DNA of 64,000 bases from the NCBI GenBank assembly GCA_965153455.1, contig OZ234493.1, forward strand, positions 10,468,213 to 10,532,212, written 5' to 3'. The notes beneath the pieces were generated by a model. It was not told where the DNA came from and did not search any database. It was given only the letters and a program-made list of their open reading frames with translations. This DNA comes from Sphagnum compactum. Lineage: Eukaryota > Bryophyta > Sphagnopsida > Sphagnales. How positions within the stretch are numbered: the stretch's first letter is position 1; every line of letters starts with the position of its first letter. The position numbers were made by a program, and so were the translations under genes. Positions 21,650 through 34,461 of this stretch are shown one piece after another.

Positions 21650-24460
21650 ACCTCTTCTAGTAATTCGCCCATATTTATTAGAAATTGTTTTACAAGTTCA
21701 TCATACAATGTTGCTTTGGTTTTATTTTTAGTGGCCACACTTTCCCAATCATTGGCAATTTGCAAAGTAAGTAACTCCACTTTACCTTATGTAACTTGCA
21801 GCTCCCTCTATAGTTTCTTCTCCTTTGCCACCAAAAGTTTCCAATCCTTGTGATGAATTTCTCGAGCATTTTCCACTGTTGCTAGCTAAGTATTTAATTC
21901 TTCTTCTCGTTGGTGCAAAACTTCCTCCATTCCTTCAATTCTCCATACAAGTTAAGTTGCTCATTTTCAAAGTGCTTTGATCTCCCTATTTCTAAAGTCA
22001 ATTTATGTATCAACTTTTGTGATGATCTCTTGACAATGTTTTAGTCCTTCCTTCTTTTTTGTCTTTGCAACTTTTTTAGCCATCTTTAGTTCCTTCAGAA
22101 TTATCTCCTCTTGAATCTGTGATTTCATGAGTTGTTGGTGTAGTTGTTTAATCTTCTATGTTTCCTTCAACAACCTCTCTTGGTTTGACTAGTCCTGTGT
22201 CAGTTGAACTTCAAGATGGAGGTTTTTCTTCTGTCCTCTTGCTAAAGCTTCACATGTTTCCTTCTTCTCATTTTCTAAATTAGTAATTCTTGTTTTCAAT
22301 TGAAACATTTCTTTTCTTGAAGTCCTCTAACTTTCTTCATAAAGTGCCTTCTCTACTTGAATTTCTACTTGCTTCCGTGTTTCTTCCAGTTGCTTTGCCA
22401 TCTTTTCATTTTCCTTTTGCAACCTTAGTACTTCACCATTTTTCTTCTAGATCTTCTATGCCAACATCTCCAATTGCTTAACCATCGCATCCAAGTCTCC
22501 ATTGGTGGATGCATTACTCTCCATAACAACTAGTTGATTTGCCATATCATGATCAACTTTTTGCCATTGTTGGTCCATCAATATTAATGCTCTTGCATGC
22601 AATTATTCTTCTCTTTACTACACTTCCTCTTCTTGTTGAATCTTCTTTTTTCTACTCATGTTCTTCAGGTTGCATTAACAACTCCCTTTCTAGCTGTTGA
22701 TGAAATGGCTTTTACACTACAATGATCTTCACGTCCTCATTTTCTAAGTATTCAAATTTGTCATCCATTCCTCCAATGATCATCTCATCACTAGCTACCT
22801 CTTGCATTCTTCCTTTCTCCATATCCACATTTGTTGGAGCATTTTGCATGTTTTTTTTTCTATCAATTACATTTTTACTTCTTCCACAATGGTTATTAAA
22901 GGTTTTGTTATTTTCTCACCAAATTTCTCAACACTTTTTCCCCCAATTTCATTCATAATACTTGAGGTTTCAGCAATCTTACCGGGATTCCCTTCTTAGG
23001 CTGGAGATACCTCTATGATATCCTTATTTGTGGTTATAGCCGACTTACTACTCTTCTTCTCTACTAGCATGATTGCATTGACATTTACAATAATCTTCTC
23101 CATCATGCTTTGGGTCTTTTTATTGGTCCAAATAGACTTTTCTTTCTCTAGCTCCCACTACTTCAAGTAATGACCAATAATGGTCAAAGCTGGTCTAGCA
23201 AATGTGTTACCAATTTTCCCTGCCATGCGCTGAATGGCAATAATTTTGTTTTGTAACTTTTGTGAAAACCAAGAAGCCCAATTAACCTTCTCCTTTTCTG
23301 CTGCTAACATTGTTGAAATCAAAGCACTTGGAGCAAACTTGTTTCCTTGCCTAAAGGACATGATTTTTGTCAATGCTTCCAATTTGGCTTCCTTTTGCTT
23401 GCCATCTATTTTGGCAATCAGGTATCCTAAGCCCAATATGTAATGTTCATGTTCATCTCCAATGAAATATGTTGCAACAATAGGGTTGTAGCTTTCTCTT
23501 CCAATTGGTACAACCCCTTGATGGGATAGACCAAATTTTTTTGCTACCCCTTCCTCTCCTACATTGATTTGTCTTCCCTTCAGCTTGACATATTAATTAA
23601 CATGGTTGTAATTGCTGACCATTTCCTTCATTACTAGCTCATCAACTAAAATCCATCTAGTTTCTTGATTTGGGCAAGCCTTACCGTTTTTGCGTAGTCT
23701 ACTTCTTCTATCATCAGGGTTTAGATGCTACCATGCATACAACCCAAGAAATTAATTTTTCCCAACTCCTCTGGAGTTGGTAACTTCTCTAGTTCCCTGA
23801 CTTGGTGTCGTTTTGTAGTAGTGCCCCCACTACTTTCTTCCATTTCATGCTTCATTTTACCCATTGCCAAGTTATGTTCCTTATACAAGTTGAACTCCTG
23901 ATTCCAAAAGACTACAAAATAGGTTTTGTAAGGCGACTCCTGAGGTTCTATATATATTCCAACAAAGAAATAATATAATAATCACCTCCTTCTTTAGTTG
24001 TTGTTGCTTCTTGGAAGTGTAAGGAACAAACCTCTCTTTTTGCTTTGCCTTCATATATGCTCTGGAAACAAGTCTACTACGAGGTTTTTTCACTTCCAAT
24101 TTCTTCTTCACTAGTTATTCTAACTCTTTGGTATGGTTGTTGATAAAAATTCCTTGATTTATTTAGGGCTACAAATTGAAAAGCGTGTCATTTCTGCACA
24201 TACTGTTTTACAAACTCCTCTCCACTAAACTTTCCAATGATTGGCTAGAACCAAAAATCTTTTGGCACTCCTTGTTTTACAACTACCACTTTACTATGGA
24301 TTTCTCTCTCATGCACCTCTCTTGCTCTTGCATTCCATTTGGCAATGTGCTCATTATCTCTTTTTGAATAGTCTTTCCACATGTGGTATCTATGTTTGAT
24401 CCCCTTCAATTCTGCTAACTCTCGAGGACATGGTCTAGAGGCCATACATGGCATGGCTCA
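21650..24460 (-). pseudogene. Decayed large ORF 3' of gypsy pol, coiled-coil rich
   Basis: Read on the minus strand, the region keeps one protein-like frame for long stretches, broken by scattered stops. The start (about 24454) reads PRELAELKGIKHRYHMWKDY, then a charged region (KWNARAREVHEREIHSK, about 24300). A central part near 23436-23158 has EKVNWASWFSQKLQNK. The last kilobase (22700-22000) is heptad-like Glu/Lys/Gln-rich sequence (LRLQKENEKMAKQLEETRK), a clear coiled coil. It lies downstream of integrase in the same orientation, so it looks like an accessory ORF between pol and the 3' LTR. I do not recognise its family. Such extra ORFs are known in some plant gypsy lineages, but its function here is unknown. 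Confidence 0.6.
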
Positions 24461-24844
24461 TTCATGGGCATGTTGAACATATCATGCATCAAGTTTTTGC
24501 ACGAGTTGACCTAAGCTCTAGACCAACTTTTCTATTTTTATTGCCCTATTTTTCCTTTACATAATTTTTTGAATATAACGGTACTATTTCTTTTTTCCTT
24601 CCTTTATAATTGAATTTTCTTACTCTTATTTTTTTAACATCTTATATGCAACTTCTTGAATCTTCTTCATTGATGTCATATTCCTTAAATGTTTTTCTAG
24701 GTTTTGGGTTAGTCCAAGATAGATTCTTTGGTTTGGTATGCAACTTAGGTGGAAAATTAAGTTTGGTTTTCTTTCTATGCCTACTTCCAATTTTACTATT
24801 AGGTCTTGTATCAACCGTAATAGCCACTATTATTACATTGATTG

Positions 24845-26196
24845 GTGTGTTATGATGATAGACCTTTAGTTTATTAATGTTTACTCTCTTTACCCCCTCA
24901 TCACTTATGGTTAACAACTCCATTGTGTTGTTATCAAACTTTTTTGTATTTTAAAAGAACCCTTTCAAGGTAATGTAAATTTACCTCCTTTTATTTTTGT
25001 AGCTTTAGGCATCCATAGTACTAACTCTCCTTCCCTAAAAGTTTTTATCTTTCCTTTTTCATCCCTTTGTTCTTTGCATAACAGTTGAATATGGTTATTA
25101 TTTTCTTTGACTTGCCAACGAGTTTCATCCAATATAAATAAATTCGAACCATCCTTACCTAGATAGCTTTGTTTAGGTCTTCTTGGGGTACATCGCATAC
25201 TCTTTTGGTTAGTACTGCAAATTTTGTTAACATAATTGGTTGAGTATCGTAAACCAACTCAAAAGGTGTATATTAAGTTGTCACCTTATAAGCCATTCAA
25301 TATGCCCATAGATTAGTGATTAACATTACATCCCAATCTGTTCGGTTTGCATTTACAAACTTGGTTAATATTTTACCCAATGTTTTGTTAGTTGATTCGG
25401 CTTGCTCGTTCCCTTGCGAATAGTAGGTAGTTGGCTTATGATGTGAAATCATAAAATCTTCCACAAGTATTTCAATAGTTTTATTAATTAAACGATTGTC
25501 TTTTTCACTTACAAGATGGGTCGGGCAACCAAATCGTTTGTTCATAAATAAATTTAACAGTGCTTTTAGCCATATTATTTCGAAATGCCTTCGCTTCTAC
25601 CCATTTAGTGGTATAGTTAATTGCTATTAGATGATATATTGATTTTCAGTATATCTTGCTGTCAGTTTGACTAGTCCCATAAAATCAAGACCCCATTTCA
25701 TGAAGGGTTCAAATGCCATAAGCGATTTGAGTGGCCCTTTACCACTTTGCCATATGGGTTCTAAGCATTGGCAAATATCACAATTTTGACATAATTCCAT
25801 AGCATCTTTATGCATAGTGGGCCACCAATAGCCTGAAGATAATTTTTTTTCAATAATATTCATACCAAAATGCCCACCAGCCAGCCTTTCATGAAAATCT
25901 TCCAATATTTTAGACACCTCTTTTGGAATTAAACATTATCGTAGGACCCCATCTAATCCTAATTTATATAATTGTCCATCATATAATGTGTAAGGCCTAA
26001 CCTTTATGACAATTATATTTATCTCCTTTTTAGGTACATTATTATTAAAATATCCTTCTTTAAATATTTTATGATGGGACCATACCAATCGATTCCTACA
26101 TTAAATAGATGAACGTTAAGTAATTGATCATCTACTCCTTTTGTTGGTTCCCCATGACTAATTTTGGACAAGTGATCCGGTAAGAAATGAACTTTA
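24845..26196 (-). pseudogene. Ty3/gypsy pol remnant: RNase H end and integrase
   Basis: Minus-strand order starts with the RNase H end (VHFLPDHLSKISHGE, about 26190-26145). The linker RPYTLYDGQLYKLGLDG leads to the integrase HHCC finger (HERLAGGHFG ... CQNCDIC). The catalytic core has WGLDFMGL with the first Asp, [11 protein letters not shown], a degenerate second-Asp region (LVSEKDNR), and GNEQAESTNKTLGK with the Glu. The C-terminal part ends MELLTISDEGVKRVNINKLK. Several stops and frameshifts break it, for example after the linker and near 25275. It continues in 28426-28620, beyond the CACTA insertion. Inactive, moderately old. Confidence 0.93.
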
Positions 26197-27059
26197 TATT
26201 AGTAGACATTCTAGGTTTTGTAATTATCATTTGCAACAAAATTTAGTTGCATGTAACACATGTAGCTATAAATTCATGTAGTTGCCTAAGACAAGTCGCA
26301 CATGACATTTAGTTGCATGCGACACTACGTATACAACATGTATATACGATGCTAATATATGTGTTCATCCATACAAACCAATCTAAATGTAGTTGCACCT
26401 TATGTGCAACCTTCCTTGCAATTACAGTGCAACTAATCAAAATACAACACATGTTTAAAAATTGAACGACTTGCTTGTGGACATGTGTCATTTTAAAATT
26501 ATTATTTTTTCAAAATTAAAAATTCATTAGATTAATTTCAATCATTAAAGCTTTTGCCACTAGGATGATGATATGTGGCACACCATGCAACGTTCATTGA
26601 CCATGTGTCACATGTCCATTTTTAAACACCAATTATATGGTGACATGTGGCAATTAAGCCCCACCTTTTTATTTTTAAATATTAATTAATGAAATCTAAA
26701 TTGTCCAATTTAAGGTTAATAAGATGTTGACACATGGTGCCTACGTAGGTAGGTAATTATTACACCCTACTAAGTAGATAGGTTTACATAGGTATGTAAA
26801 TAGGTTGAAAGGTAGCTAGGCTTAAGCTATATAAGTATGTTTGGAATTATTTTATTTTATTTTAAAGTTTAACCATTTAATTAAAGTTAAGTTTTTTGTT
26901 TTTAGTTCATCCCAAATGGTACTTGATATTTGGTTAATACATGGCTATTAGACCTAATTATACATTGTGTAAAATTTGATTGGAAGCCAAAAGATATGGG
27001 ATAAAAAATTCCATTGCAAACCTCATGAACCAATTTAGTTACACATTAGATGCTAGTAC

Positions 27060-27470
27060 TATATTAGGGTAGACCGGCCCAGGGAGGGCTCTGTTGCTTC
27101 TAGTGTCCAAACAAAACTTGAAGCCCTCCTCTTGGCACATTCAACACACTAAGAATCGTCGAAAACATATTAGAAATGAGAATGTTATGCCCCCCCAAAG
27201 TAAAAGGGGGTCAAAAATTTAAAAAAACAAACCATTGAACACTACAAAGGCTCGTTCTTAAATGCTCAAAAATTTCCTTGTATGTTGTTCTATTGTTATT
27301 AGAGTTCAAAGATGATTTGTAAAACTTCAAGTGGCATTCCTATAGCACTTTAAATCGTTTAAAATGAATAAGAAATTAAAAAGTTATGAGTTTTGAAAGT
27401 AGGAGGGGTCCAAAAAGAAAAAAGTCTGTAACTTGGAAAGGTTACTTTTTCTCTTTTTCTTCTTGTTAAC
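27060..27470. repeat. Dispersed ~400-bp repeat, copy 1
   Basis: Shares long collinear phrases with 57551-57900, such as TGTCCAAACAAAACTTGAA, TTAGAGTTCAAAGATGATTT and CACTTTAAATC.TTTAAAATG. This copy lies inside the CACTA element. Confidence 0.65.
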
Positions 27471-27634
27471 TTTTCATTACTCCTTTTCCTTTGCACTTCA
27501 AAGATGATTGTAGGATATTTTAAATAATTATGATTACTTATAATGAATTTTTAATATTATTATCCAGCTTAAATTAGTGTAGCCTATTTACCATAAATAT
27601 TTTAACATAAATAATAAAGTTTAACTTATTGAAT

Positions 27635-27660
27635 ATGTGTGTGTGTGTGTGTGTGTGTAT
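27635..27660. repeat. (TG)n microsatellite
   Basis: An uninterrupted TG run of about 11-12 repeats in AT-rich DNA. Confidence 0.9.
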
Positions 27661-27884
27661 TATTGATTATCATTATAATTATAATGAAAATTTAATTATT
27701 AATAATTATGATTACTTATTATAAATTTTAATATTATCATATTAATTAGTTCTGAATTTATTTTTTTGTTTAATCAAATTTACATTTTCTAAAAAAGTTC
27801 CAAATAAAATAAAATAAAAAAGTTATACTTGCCAAAATATATTTTAAAATATATTTGATAAATAAAATTGTAATACATATTACC

Positions 27885-28145
27885 ATGGTTAGTTTAAACT
27901 AATTTAATTTAGCATAAATTAGTTTAGTTATAATTAGTTTAATCTAACCTAATTAACCATGATTAATTTTAGCTCAATTTATTTTTGTTTAATTTATTTA
28001 AACCATAATTAATTTAGCCTAATTTAGTTTAGCCTTAATCAATTTAGCCTAATGTAGTTTAGCCAAATTTAATTTAACTATAATTAGTTTAGCCTAACTT
28101 AATTTAGCCATGGTTAATTTAAGCTAGCCTTAGTTAGCATGGGTT
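27885..28145. repeat. AT-rich degenerate minisatellite
   Basis: Many variants of a ~20-bp phrase TAATTAGTTTAGCCTAATTT repeated head to tail, diverged from one another. It lies within the CACTA element. Confidence 0.7.
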
Positions 28146-28425
28146 TAATCTTAATATTAAAGGTATATAATACTATTATACATAACTTATGTAGATATAT
28201 TAAGTATATTAATTTAAATATGTATTAGTTTAGGCCATTATTTTTATGACACATGTCCATGTTACATACATTCAGTTGCACGTTAGTTGCACACATAATC
28301 ATATGCCCAAAAATTATACAATATCAAATTTGTAGTTGTAAACATGACCTAGATAGTTGCAAATGATAGTTAATTACATGCTAGTTGCATAGTGATTAGT
28401 TGTAAAGATAGAATTTCTACTAGTG

Positions 28426-28620
28426 CTACTTGGTTTGTAGATAATTTTAAAATCAAACTTTTGTAACAGTAAAAGCCATATGGCAATTCGACTTGTTATT
28501 GTTGGTTTGTTCACCAAATACAATAATGCTTGATGATTTACAAAAAAAAAAAACTATTTCCTAATAAATAGTAGCACTCCATACCTATGTAAGGAAAAAC
28601 TTACTTTTGAAGGTCTTAAC
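28426..28620 (-). pseudogene. Gypsy RNase H segment upstream of the CACTA insertion
   Basis: On the minus strand it reads YLLGN, then (after a T-run frameshift at about 28552-28563) VNHQALLYLVNKP, then RIAIWLLLLQKFDFKIIYKP. This is the C-terminal half of a gypsy RNase H domain. The reading stops at the CACTA end and resumes at 26196. Further upstream (above 28620) I cannot recognise reverse transcriptase, so the element is 5'-truncated or too decayed. Confidence 0.88.
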
Positions 28621-28639
28621 ATTGTCATAATGAAATATT

Positions 28640-31600
28640 TAAGTTTCAAAAAATGTGTATCTATATGTTTGATGGCTCAAACATTAATAACACATATTTG
28701 AATAGTTTCATTTGGAAAAAATATTTTATATAAACTTGTAATAAATAAATAAAATAACTTGAATAATAATATAGATTGGGGATGACCATATATGGTTTAT
28801 TTAATATGGCAATATACCCCAAAATTATAACATTGGTAAAAGGACTAAAATTCAAAAATTCAAACTCTATTTTCCACCTACTTTTACTTTTTGAGGAAGG
28901 ATCACCAATTGGCCTACTTTAACATGTTTTGTGCCTTGGGCTTTAGGTTGTTATTGATTAGTGGTCAAGGTGAACCAAACAGTCACCCATGCACCACAAC
29001 TTTTGACTGGTAGTGCTTTTCAATGGAAGAAAAAAAGTCATGTACTTTTTAAACTCTTTTTTTGTCAAAGAGAACTATGTTTTTGTTAGAGTTGTTTTGT
29101 TTTGAAATAAGTCCAAGTGCATTCTCAATCTCTTTTTCTCTTACAAAAATTTCTAAGAGTAGGAAGATTGGTCCATTTTGGGATGTTTGTTTTGCAAGGA
29201 TTTAATACTTTCTAAAACCAAGGGCGACGTTTCTTCCAACATTAACTTACCACCATTCACATCAATTGATTGATTGCCCTTTCTTAACAAATTCCTCTCT
29301 GATGTGTTTTGTTTAGGGTGTGTGTGTTTATGAGTGTTGGGTGGTCGTTTCTTTGTTTTTTTTCACATTAATAAGTGATTGGTAAGTGTCAAGTTTATGA
29401 ATGACAGTGGTTCGCAAATGGAAGAACTAGGTTTCAATCAATGTTGTTTAGTTTTTTATTTCAAAAAGAACCTTTCATTTCAAATTTGATTTAAATTTTT
29501 TTGATAGAATATTTGATTTGATCATAAGATTAGTTTTTTTTAAAATCTAAAATCTTTAGTTCTAGTCATTTTCACAAAAAAATTAGAACCAATCCAATTT
29601 GACTCAAGTCTAATTCCATTTTCAAAAACCAAACACACAATTAAATGAAAAAAAATGTAATATTAGTTTGTTCAATTAATGAACACAATTCAAAATAAAG
29701 ATTTTATAATGATAATTATGTATAACTAATCAAATGTAGGGTCAAATTCATATTTTTTAATTGAAATTATATTTATGTACCTAGAGAATTTGAACTTTAA
29801 AAAAATGGGGTAGCACCCAAGGTTTAGGTTTTAGCTCAATTTTAAAAATAGGTTGATTCCTCAACTAGATTCTTTTGATAGTTCCAATAAAACTTGAAAC
29901 CGTTAGTCCAAAGACCTTATAACTTCACCTATTTAACCTAGATTTGAACCTATTGAAATTTAAAAACTTGTCAACATTGGTTTGAACCAACATGCTAGTT
30001 CTCTACCATAAATATATATCGAAAACCAATCAAAGAACTTACCTTGTTTTCTCAAATTTTTGCTAATTGAAGAAATACCCTAACCTATTAGTTTTTCTTG
30101 CCAATTTTTTGAAAAAACCTACTAGTTTTTCTAAAAATTGTTAAAATCTTAAAAGTGATCATTATTTTATTTTGCATAAATAAAGGAACAAGGGTTTTTT
30201 TGATTTTGAACTTTTTCAAACAATTTGGAACCTAAGGTATAAGTAGTGTTGACTGGCCATTGATTTTTTCATAACCATGTGATATGTTATTTTTAAGAAA
30301 TTGGGCATCAATTAGGTTATCAATAATTTTTGGTGATAACTATTGATTGTGATAAGGATAGGTTTTTAGATACCTAATTGATTGTCATCAATTAACCTAC
30401 AAGTTATACATTGGTCATCAAGTTTTTAAAAAAATTAACAATAAAAAAACTCCTTTTTTTATTATAAGAATGTTTATTGTTTAATGAACCCACCTAGATG
30501 AAACTAAGTCATCCAGTAGGTTATTAGATTTTAAAACCTCAATATCAAGTGGTAGGTTATTAAATGGTTATTAAAAAATCAATAACCAACTTGTACGTTA
30601 ATTAATAATTGGATTGATAACACAACTGATAATTATGGCCAAAACACAACAACTGGCCAACACTTGTTATAACAAAGTCAAAGAGCTGCCCAACACTCTT
30701 GGACTTGAGTGAAAAATGTGTTTGAAAAGCAATTGGTGTAGTTGAAATGTGTAGTGAAATGTTGTTAATGGAAATACATACAATAAAATCATTTGATATT
30801 CTAAAAGTCATGGACTATTGTAGTAAACTTTTTTAAACACTTGATGGAACAATAATAAAATATTGGATAATGTTTTAAAATTGGTTGTTACCTCAAACAA
30901 ATTAAGAATGTTTTTCCTTTTAACTTGGGTTGCTTGGACTTTATCACGAAAGTTAGTTTAACAATTTTGTGATACAATATTCGCTACCAAAAATTGGTCA
31001 TTCCTAACCAAATCCCAAGTCCACAATGGTAAAAATGATGCTTACCAAGGGTTTCATGGTGATCCAATTTTTTTAAAAGCCATAACTTTGTCCTTAATTT
31101 ACCAATATTTTTCACATCATTCTTTATCAAAACCTATGGGTAAATCCAAAAAAGGAAAGTTTGACTTGACACTAGCCTTGATTTCTTCTTGGAGACCCTT
31201 GGGGTAAGTTTACAATCTCAACATCCAAAGTGCACAAGTTGTGGTTTGTTCATAAGGTGGTTCACACTCTTCCCATTTCTCGTCATTTTGTGTTAAGTAT
31301 TTTGTATTAAGCTTGAAAATTGTATCCAATTCTTTATGTTGTGTAAGGCTCAAGGAGGGGTGGGGGGGCTTTCCCAAAAGTGAGGATTTAGACACTATGA
31401 TATGGCTAAAATGCTCACCTCTCATCATCAAGCTTTGCCCTGCACTTACCATGTAATGTGTTATGGAACCAACATAACAAACTTGATGTTGTGATATAAT
31501 TACACTTTTGTACTAACCAAAAAGAAGTTCACATGATAAATGACCATAATAGTATTATGTGAACTAATTTAGACAACACAAGTGAAGCACATGATCTCAA

Positions 31601-33250
31601 CAATGGAGGTGAAAGGGTTAGGGATTAGAAGTCAATAACAAAAAATGATGGCCTTTTTAATTTCAAATTCTAAAGTCTTAGTAATAGTTGAAGGCTCTAG
31701 CTCAATAATTGATGGGATATTTTTTCAATTGAAAATTTGGATTATAATTTTCTCTATTTGTTTTATTATTTAAAACATAAATAATGCACATGATTTTCTC
31801 TTCTATATTTAATTCCTTTTGTGTCGTGATTTCTTTGGATTTTCAATATGAAAATTTGAGCTAAGGTTTTTGGATTGATAGAAGAATTTGATTATTCTAG
31901 CATTGTTGTTCAATGAATAAGAAAACGAATTTCAAAATCACTAAAGTATAAAGAATAAAAGAATATCCTCCTTTTTACTTACATTTTATTTTGTCATTGG
32001 ACAAAGTGGCCTCCAAAAGAAAAATCATTGTGGGGGCATTATCTTTGTGTAAAGATATAGGGCACCCATGCCATGTAATATACCTACGTATGGGGGCACA
32101 TTACCAAATGAAACAATGTTTCACCCCTTTGATTAACCTTGTATAAGCGAGAAGAAAAGATTGAAAAATTAAAATAGAACCACCCATCACCAAACACTTT
32201 TCAATATTTTCCTCATTCCTTAACCGAATAAAGTGGCTTTTGTGTCATTGGACAGGGAAATTGGAAGGTTACAAATGTTCATTCAACGAAAAAAAAAGAA
32301 GGAGCAATGCAAAAAACACAAGAAGAGGATGAATGATAGTTTGTTCTTTTTTTGAAAAAAATAGCTCTAGACCCCTCTCTAATTCCAACCTTAGTTCTTC
32401 TTCATTTTTTTGTCCAATTTGAGTGATTTAAAACGTGATGGGTGTGTTAATTAAAAATTAAACCCTAAACCTAGGCTTTACAAAACTTGTTCATATTCCA
32501 AACACAAAGATGCAAGGATCAAATATTTTAAATTGAAAATCCTAATATGTTTTAATTCACGCATCACTCAACATTGAACCCCATTAAACCAAACACCCCA
32601 TGTCTTCCCCATTCCTTTATTAATTAAACAAATAGTACAACATTGGAAGTGTTAGGTGGAGGGCTACAAATGTTTTGCAACCTTCAGAAGTAGAGGAAGA
32701 ATGTGTGAGCATTCAACATCCTTTGAGTTTTTAACTGTTTGTGCATTAGCATATCTACCTTGAACGACCTCATTTTGCTTGGCATAAATGTTTTTCCAAA
32801 AGCTCCATCACTTAAAATTTAAGGTATAACATACAATATGAATTTAAAAGAAACCCATTGTGTATTACACTTAGAATATCTCCACTGGTAGTAGTAGCAA
32901 AATGGCATGTACACAATACTTGGATAAAGTGCAACCTTTAAATTGCATAAAATTAAGTTTGAACCATGGTTTTAAAATTCAATTTTGCGACATTAAAAAC
33001 TTGCTTGGGGTAAGCATGATGCTTAGTTTCGGTTGTCAACTTCTTATCATGGAATGTTGGATTTGCTCAACACCGTTTTGTGACAACCAAAAAAAATTAA
33101 ATTGTGGTCCACAAGTTTTGGGGACAAATTTCCCATTTCGGTCGACAAACTCAAGGAGAAACCGGTCGACAATCGTCCTCCAAAGACAACAACGGTCTCT
33201 CATTCCGATCTGTAGATCCTCTCCTCTCTAAACTGAAACCCTATTTCAGA
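28640..33250. other. AT-rich intergenic DNA, no gene
   Basis: A family S fragment lies at about 28960-29010. Otherwise very AT-rich sequence with runs of TTATTAAT/AATAACC-type phrases (30300-30600). Short frames (28661-28855, 30602-30811, 31210-31452, 32902-33231) show no domain or family I know. Confidence 0.55.
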
Positions 33251-33693
33251 ATTTCGATTTGCAGCTGCAAATGGCATTGATGCACACGGCGACTTTCCAA
33301 AGCAGTAGAAGAGATTACACAACCACATGTGCTTGCCTGATGCATCAGTTCATTGAGGATTGATCCATCAGTAGTAATAGCAGGAGGGAAGAAGTACACT
33401 AGGGTTCATTAGGGTTTGCTTCCATCAGAGCTCGCCTGCCCTTTAAGAAGTGCTTTATTAGGACATTGTTTGGAGTCTCGAGGGGTTAGATTTGTGCTCA
33501 AGTTTTGCAGTTTCAGTCTTTGGTGGCGTAGTTTTGATGTGTGAAAGGAGAGAACAAATATTGTGCGATTGAAGGGAATTTAGGTTTACACGGTGATGAT
33601 GGAGGAGGATGCAGGAAGATGTTGGTGAAGAAAGCTTAAAGGGACAGAACACAAGGTGTAAGAGCAGCAGCAGCAGCAGCAGCAGCAGACTAT
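33250..33693 (+). promoter_or_regulatory. 5' flank and leader of USE1, with CAG repeat
   Basis: G+C rises sharply here. Immediately before the ATG lies an (AGC)n run of about eight units (33664-33689). A TATA box or leader intron cannot be assigned with confidence. The whole stretch is probably transcribed leader and proximal promoter. Confidence 0.45.
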
Positions 33694-34461
33694 ATGGGAG
33701 TGTCGAGTATGGGAATGAGTAAGGCAGAGCTCCGGTTGAGGAGGCTATTAGCAGCACAAGTTCACCAGACTAATGATGCCAAGCTGGTGCACTATGTGAG
33801 CACTATGCGGGACTTGCTAAGCATGTTGACAGGTGATGTTGCACACCGAGATTTGCCATCCATCTCTGCTGCAAGGGCTAAAGAGTATGCTCAGCAGATT
33901 GAGCTTGTGGCCCAGAAACTCAAGGACCGAGTGGTGGTGCGTGATGTGATGGATACGAAGACTGCTGAGATTGGTGTGACTCAAGCTTCAGTTGACTGGA
34001 ATGAGCAGGCCAAGCAATTGTTACCTGGAAGAAACCCTGAACCCAGTAAAACTTTGTCTCCTTCACAAGCAGCTGTGTCACAAACATTGAGAAGGAGACT
34101 GCGGGGTGAAGATGGCAATGCAAAGCAGAGCAGTGAGATAGCCAGAGTAGATGCAGCAACACAGGCACTGGTGCAGAAACACAGGGAGCTGCAGGAGGGC
34201 CTCACAGATGAGATGGTGGTGCTAGCAGCACAACTTAAGGACAGCAGTATGCTAATGGATGTCAGCCTACGGGATACAGAGCATGTGCTTGATTCCACCG
34301 AAGCTGCTTTGGAACACAGCCTGGCCTCTACTAACCGTGTAAACTTGAGAGCGGGTAGACTATACTCTCAGAGTTGGAAAACAACTTGCCTGACTTGGCT
34401 TCTTCTCTTCCTTGTGTGTGGGTTGTTCTTGTTTATGGTCTTTCTCATTCGGGTTACTTAA
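33694..34461 (+). CDS. USE1-type SNARE protein
   Basis: An intronless 255-residue ORF. The N-terminal region (from residue 8, MSKAELRLRRLLAAQ) and length match plant USE1/unconventional SNARE in the ER. A SNARE-like helical segment (about 165-230, including LTDEMVVLAAQLKDSS) precedes a C-terminal tail anchor (232-255, TWLLLFLVCGLFLFMVF). Known: USE1 works with SEC20 and SEC22 in Golgi-to-ER retrograde fusion at the ER. In-frame ATGs also occur at codons 6 and 8, and the most family-like start is codon 6 or 8, so the first ATG may not be used. Its last 165 bp and the following ~500 bp are copied at 48625-49286. No disabling change is seen. Confidence 0.88.
   Translation: MGVSSMGMSKAELRLRRLLAAQVHQTNDAKLVHYVSTMRDLLSMLTGDVAHRDLPSISAARAKEYAQQIELVAQKLKDRVVVRDVMDTKTAEIGVTQASVDWNEQAKQLLPGRNPEPSKTLSPSQAAVSQTLRRRLRGEDGNAKQSSEIARVDAATQALVQKHRELQEGLTDEMVVLAAQLKDSSMLMDVSLRDTEHVLDSTEAALEHSLASTNRVNLRAGRLYSQSWKTTCLTWLLLFLVCGLFLFMVFLIRVT

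Larger units (their letters stand above)
26197..28425. mobile_element. Non-autonomous CACTA (En/Spm) transposon inside gypsy
   Basis: Read inward, the right end is CACTAGTAGAAATTCTA and the left end is TATTAGTAGACATTCTA, the latter having lost CACTA by two C-to-T changes. Three-base duplications flank it (TTA 26194-26196, CTA 28426-28428, differing by one transition). Removing the element and one duplication restores a continuous RNase H frame, IIYKPSRVHFLPDHLSK. Both ends carry many subterminal AGTTGCA/TGCAACT motifs (about 26230-26450 and 28270-28410), as is usual for CACTA elements. The interior has no transposase, only AT-rich repeats. The precise in-frame restoration makes the boundaries strong. 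Confidence 0.85.
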
